DNA of 60,737 nucleotides from Haemophilus parahaemolyticus (lineage in GTDB: Bacteria > Pseudomonadota > Gammaproteobacteria > Enterobacterales > Pasteurellaceae): contig NZ_MUXY01000023.1 in NCBI RefSeq assembly GCF_002015035.1, positions 1 to 60,737 on the forward strand, read 5' to 3'. The notes below the pieces were generated by a model. That model saw only the letters and a program-made list of their open reading frames with translations. It ran no database searches and was not told the origin of the DNA. The translations under genes and the position numbers were made by a program. Shown piece after piece: positions 58,355-60,737 of the stretch. How positions within the stretch are numbered: the stretch's first letter is position 1; each line of letters opens with the position of its first letter.

Positions 58355-59071
58355 TTATAAGTGCAACACTTCTTTAACAAAAGGCACTGTCAGTTTTCGT
58401 TGAGCTTGTAGCGAGGCTCGGTCAAGCAGATCCAACTCTTTAAGCAAGACTGCAAGATCATTGCCAAGCCGTTTTAAAAGGAAATTAGCGACCTCATCTG
58501 AAAGCTCCATACCTTTTTGATAAGCGTTATTTTGCAGAACAACGCATTTTTGCTCATCCCTCAAATCAGCAAGCTGATAAACCTCGCCCCAAATCAAACG
58601 AGAATGTAAATCAGGTAAGCTGATTTTCAATTCATGGGGCGGGCAATTCGCACTAATCAATAACAATGTTTTGTGTTCATTACCAAACAAGCCTTGTTGC
58701 TCACGGATTTGATTGAAGAGATCGAAAATGGCAAGTTCCCACTCTTCATTACCTGCGATAGTTTGAAAATCGTCTAAACATACCACATCCATTTGAGCCG
58801 CATTTTCCAGTACTTGCGGGGAAAAATAGCGAGATTTATCCAGAGGAATATAACTTGCGGATTGTTGATTAAAGAGATATTGATTGGTAACGGCTTTTAA
58901 GAGATGGCTTTTCCCGCAGCCCTGATTTCCCCAAATGTAGAAAAACGGCTGTTGGACATCGATAAAATTTTGGCGTAGGGAATCCAACAACACAGGGTTG
59001 TTTTCTGAATAGAAATTTTCAAATGTTTCATCATCATTTTGATGAATAGGGAGTAAGAGTTGTTGGTTAAT
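58355..59071 (-). CDS. hda: DnaA-homologue Hda, regulatory inactivation of DnaA
   Basis: Converts DnaA-ATP to DnaA-ADP together with the DNA-loaded clamp. The AAA+ domain has Walker A GNQGCGKSHLLKA, Walker B VVCLDDFQTI and an arginine-finger region SRLIWGEVYQL. The conserved clamp-binding start QQLLLPI (QxxLPL-like) is present. No ATG or GTG lies in frame near this point. The best start is ATT at 59071, where E. coli Hda uses CTG, with AAGG 10 bases upstream; this gives 238 residues. An in-frame TTG at 59173 would add 34 unrelated residues and lacks a ribosome-binding site. Confidence 0.88.
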   Translation of the reverse strand: MNQQLLLPIHQNDDETFENFYSENNPVLLDSLRQNFIDVQQPFFYIWGNQGCGKSHLLKAVTNQYLFNQQSASYIPLDKSRYFSPQVLENAAQMDVVCLDDFQTIAGNEEWELAIFDLFNQIREQQGLFGNEHKTLLLISANCPPHELKISLPDLHSRLIWGEVYQLADLRDEQKCVVLQNNAYQKGMELSDEVANFLLKRLGNDLAVLLKELDLLDRASLQAQRKLTVPFVKEVLHL

Positions 59072-59119
59072 GGTTTGATTGCCTTTTTGTTGGAATATTG
59101 TGCTAAGGATAGCGGAAAA

Positions 59120-59127
59120 GGGGGGGG
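59120..59127. repeat. G8/C8 homopolymer upstream of hda
   Basis: Eight consecutive G on the plus strand (C8 on the hda strand), about 49 bases before the proposed hda start. It lies in the leader or promoter region of hda. Tracts of this length can slip during replication. Confidence 0.85.
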
Positions 59128-59138
59128 TTGGGAAGAGG

Positions 59139-59165
59139 ATACCTGTTTCGAGGGGAAACAGGTAT
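59139..59165. terminator. Hairpin between the 59193 lipoprotein gene and hda
   Basis: An 11-bp perfect stem ATACCTGTTTC/GAAACAGGTAT with a five-base loop (GAGGG on the plus strand). It should end the minus-strand lipoprotein transcript, although the next bases (CCTCTTCCC) are not a T run. Confidence 0.65.
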
Positions 59166-59192
59166 TTGTGCAAATATGAAGTTAGTCTAATC

Positions 59193-59714
59193 TTAACGAT
59201 TCTTCGTTACCATAATATTTTTTACAACCTGTTTAACATTATTAAGCGTAGAAGAAGAGCAATCTGAACCAAAACCATATGTTGGGAGAGCTTCTTTTGC
59301 AACAGCAAGCACTCCATCGAATAATTTTTTGTCTTGTTTAAATGCATTAAATAATCTTTTCCAATTATCAGGAGTAACAGGAATTTGATTCTTAACTAAA
59401 TAAGGTGTCATAACATCTACCATTATTCCACCACGAAGTTTCGCTCTCTCAGACTCATTCAAAGCGTTCAATAATGAATCAAATTTCGACATAGATTTAT
59501 CCCATTTATCCGCCTGTTGCTTCGGTTCAGTGTTGATGCAAACAAAAGCTATAGCATAGCCCAGTCTAATCGTATTTGTTTCCTCTTCTGTTAATAAAGA
59601 ATTCTGATTAAACTCCGATGCTGTATTAGATGTATTTGAATTTGGCAAAGTTACGCTATTCAAACAACCCGATAACAGCAAAGAAATTACCGTAATTGAA
59701 AATATTTTTTTCAT
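59193..59714 (-). CDS. Hypothetical lipoprotein
   Basis: A 173-residue lipoprotein precursor with a signal peptide and lipobox LSGC (Cys17). A Ser/Asn/Thr-rich linker follows, then a helical domain (EEETNTIRLGYAIAFVCINTEP to the end) with two more cysteines (FVCINT, GSDCSSS) that could form a disulfide. I do not recognise the family. An AAGGAAT site precedes the ATG. It is one of two adjacent lipoprotein genes on the minus strand. Confidence 0.75.
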   Translation of the reverse strand: MKKIFSITVISLLLSGCLNSVTLPNSNTSNTASEFNQNSLLTEEETNTIRLGYAIAFVCINTEPKQQADKWDKSMSKFDSLLNALNESERAKLRGGIMVDVMTPYLVKNQIPVTPDNWKRLFNAFKQDKKLFDGVLAVAKEALPTYGFGSDCSSSTLNNVKQVVKNIMVTKNR

Positions 59715-59816
59715 TTTTATTCCTTAATAAGTATTACAAAAAACTTGGTTGCCAATTCTATTACAATAGGTGCTTTTCGGACGACTTTGTCCAATACCTT
59801 GAATTATTTGATTAAT

Positions 59817-60179
59817 CTAATCTTGTTCGGCTTGATAGGCTGCACGTTGTGATGAATCAAACTGAACATCCGCAGCAGATACATTATGGCTTACTGCGGT
59901 TAATTGATAAGAATGGCTATAGGAATTCACTGGGAATTGGTTGCGATATTGTTCGGTTGCTCCACTCATCCAAACAGCTTGGCAAGGTACAACTCGAACG
60001 ACACCACGTTGGATATCTTGCTCAGAAATATTGTAATAAGCGTTATAAGGCGTATAACCGACAAATTGTCCGCCACAAATTAATCTTGCATGTTGTGGCG
60101 ATGAGTTATACCAAACGTGTAATCCTGATGAACAAGCTGACAATCCTAAAATAGAAAATAATATAAACAAATATTTCAT
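59817..60179 (-). CDS. Hypothetical lipoprotein
   Basis: A 120-residue lipoprotein precursor with lipobox LSAC (Cys16). The mature part has ARLICGGQFVGYTPYNAYYNI, a PEGA-like strand pattern, and a second Cys in RVVPCQAVW that could pair with the Cys in LICGG. The C-terminal third is polar. I do not recognise the family. An AGGAAAT site precedes the ATG. It lies 11 bases after the small hypothetical gene on the same strand, so the two form an operon. Confidence 0.72.
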   Translation of the reverse strand: MKYLFILFSILGLSACSSGLHVWYNSSPQHARLICGGQFVGYTPYNAYYNISEQDIQRGVVRVVPCQAVWMSGATEQYRNQFPVNSYSHSYQLTAVSHNVSAADVQFDSSQRAAYQAEQD

Positions 60180-60190
60180 ATTTCCTCCAG

Positions 60191-60469
60191 CTATTTTACT
60201 AATTTAGAAAGATATTCTTTTAGTTCTAAAAAAGATTTATCTATTTCAGATAAATTATTATCTTTTAAATCAGAATAAATATAATTTAGCAATACAATTG
60301 CCTGCTGCTGATTGATAAAATCATCAATATTTATTTTTAAAATCAGTTTATCTATTTCTGAAATTAATTTAGTATCTAAAAAATTTTTATGTGATTTTAA
60401 TAAATTCTGAAAATCTTGATTTTTCCAAGAACTCAATATTTGAGAGATCATTGTTTGATTATTATTCAT
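60191..60469 (-). CDS. Small hypothetical protein
   Basis: A 92-residue soluble, mostly helical, acidic/basic protein (LLKSHKNFLDTKLISEIDKL, IVLLNYIYSDLKDNNLSEID). There is no signal peptide, membrane segment or known motif. It reads without interruption and sits upstream of and close to a lipoprotein gene, which supports it being real. Function unknown. Confidence 0.6.
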   Translation of the reverse strand: MNNNQTMISQILSSWKNQDFQNLLKSHKNFLDTKLISEIDKLILKINIDDFINQQQAIVLLNYIYSDLKDNNLSEIDKSFLELKEYLSKLVK

Positions 60470-60502
60470 AACAGGTAACCACCATAGTTTTATTCAGATA
60501 TG

Positions 60503-60544
60503 TTTACTTGGTATGTCAATACCAAGTAAAAGAAGTATACTTCT
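60503..60544. promoter_or_regulatory. Twin palindromes upstream of the 60469 gene
   Basis: A 12-bp stem TTTACTTGGTAT/ATACCAAGTAAA with a GTCA loop (60503-60530) directly abuts a 14-base perfect palindrome AGAAGTATACTTCT (60531-60544). They lie 34 bases before the start of the minus-strand gene pair, so they could be an operator. A terminator role is less likely because no T run follows on either strand. Confidence 0.5.
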
Positions 60545-60564
60545 TTGAAAATTTAAGATTTTTG

Positions 60565-60590
60565 ATAGTGGGCTTCCACCCACCTACGCG
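60565..60590. repeat. Single BIME-type palindrome
   Basis: GTGGG-CTTC-CACCCAC followed by CTACGCG (60568-60590) has the edge of the CGTAGG repeat family. The rest of the 268-base terminal region holds this, the twin palindromes and one terminator. Confidence 0.5.
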
Positions 60591-60687
60591 TGGAGTTAAA
60601 ATAAAGTGAACGGTGTAACCATAAAAAAGAGGGAAATGGGATAATAAATACAAGATGGCGATTAATTAAAAAGATGATAAAATCAAA

Positions 60688-60713
60688 AACCCCGTACCTT
60701 ACGATACGGGGTT
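60688..60713 (-). terminator. Terminator for a minus-strand gene beyond the right edge
   Basis: A 9-bp stem AACCCCGTA/TACGGGGTT. On the minus strand it is followed by TTTTTGATTTT, so it ends a transcript entering from the right. Confidence 0.85.
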
Positions 60714-60737
60714 ATTCGCTTTCGCTGTAATTCAATC

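Noticed and set aside
59072..59173. 34-residue extension of Hda from TTG 59173
   Set aside because: It is encoded by a hairpin and a C8 tract, lacks a ribosome-binding site and does not resemble Hda N-termini.

Overview
The window is chromosomal DNA from a member of the Pasteurellaceae. The evidence is the gene content (ArcA, NadR with its N-terminal HTH, RecX, ClpPX, a periplasmic MsrAB/CcdA/thioredoxin set, cytochrome c maturation genes), the AT-rich base composition and the many uptake-signal cores. The full 9-mer ACAAGCGGT, in either orientation, occurs for example at 9965, 14827, 37742, 11584, 20288, 21692, 51292 and 52541, and there are many shorter ACCGCTT/AAGCGGT cores. That 9-mer is the type known from the Actinobacillus pleuropneumoniae/Mannheimia/Bibersteinia branch rather than the Haemophilus influenzae type. 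The exact species cannot be named from this sequence alone.

Layout. 1-2.0 kb: lolD-lolE. 2.0-7.3 kb: a chaperone-usher fimbrial operon (pilin, chaperone, usher, tip adhesin) behind ten TTTTG repeats. 7.5-10.2 kb: recA-recX-dnaQ. 10.2-13.7 kb (minus): a small outer-membrane protein, arcA, a metallophosphoesterase and nadR. 13.9-24.5 kb: ribF, ileS, pssA, rlmB, rlmN, pilW-like and tex. 24.6-24.85 kb: two tRNA-Asp genes. 25.0-30.2 kb: an AT-rich five-gene accessory operon. 30.2-33.4 kb: a transposase remnant, a 44-codon small gene, mltF and a FAD amine oxidase. 33.5-33.9 kb (minus): tRNA-Ser, tRNA-Arg, tRNA-Arg. 34.0-39.5 kb: yidB-like, sufE-like, clpP-clpX, a DsrE protein, a HI0933-type flavoprotein and a DMT transporter. 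39.6-44.8 kb: an oxidative-stress cluster (Met-rich peptide, ECF sigma, zinc anti-sigma, msrAB, ccdA, thioredoxin), interrupted by a regulator/outer-membrane/lipoprotein insert. 45-47 kb: a stand-alone PAS protein and a diflavin reductase. 47.1-51.2 kb (minus): dnaA-dnaN-recF plus a methyltransferase-like membrane protein. 51.4-53.1 kb: prfA and a lipoprotein. 53.4-58.2 kb (minus): ccmABCDEF. 58.4-60.5 kb (minus): hda, two lipoproteins and a small hypothetical protein.

The most notable locus is 25042-30152. A vWA protein, a Ser/Thr-kinase-like protein and a PP2C phosphatase form a TerY-P-type phosphorylation triad like YegL/YegI/YegK. They lie directly upstream of a MotA/ExbB-type channel protein with a long helical tail and a MotB/OmpA-type partner that look like ZorA and ZorB of Zorya defence systems. 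No ZorC/D/E effector is present. This suggests a phospho-regulated membrane motor, possibly a new defence or envelope-stress system. Its promoter carries a T10 tract in the -35/-10 spacer, and the ZorB-like stalk carries a 63-bp in-frame tandem duplication, so both expression and structure may vary between strains.

Other items of note are the repeat-controlled fimbrial promoter, a likely hypochlorite-response regulon around a Met/Lys-rich secreted peptide, a probable ATT start codon for hda, an unusually long acidic RecA tail, a well-supported 44-codon gene overlapping mltF, and several BIME-like pairs of palindromic intergenic repeats. There are no rRNA genes, CRISPR arrays, prophages or complete insertion sequences.
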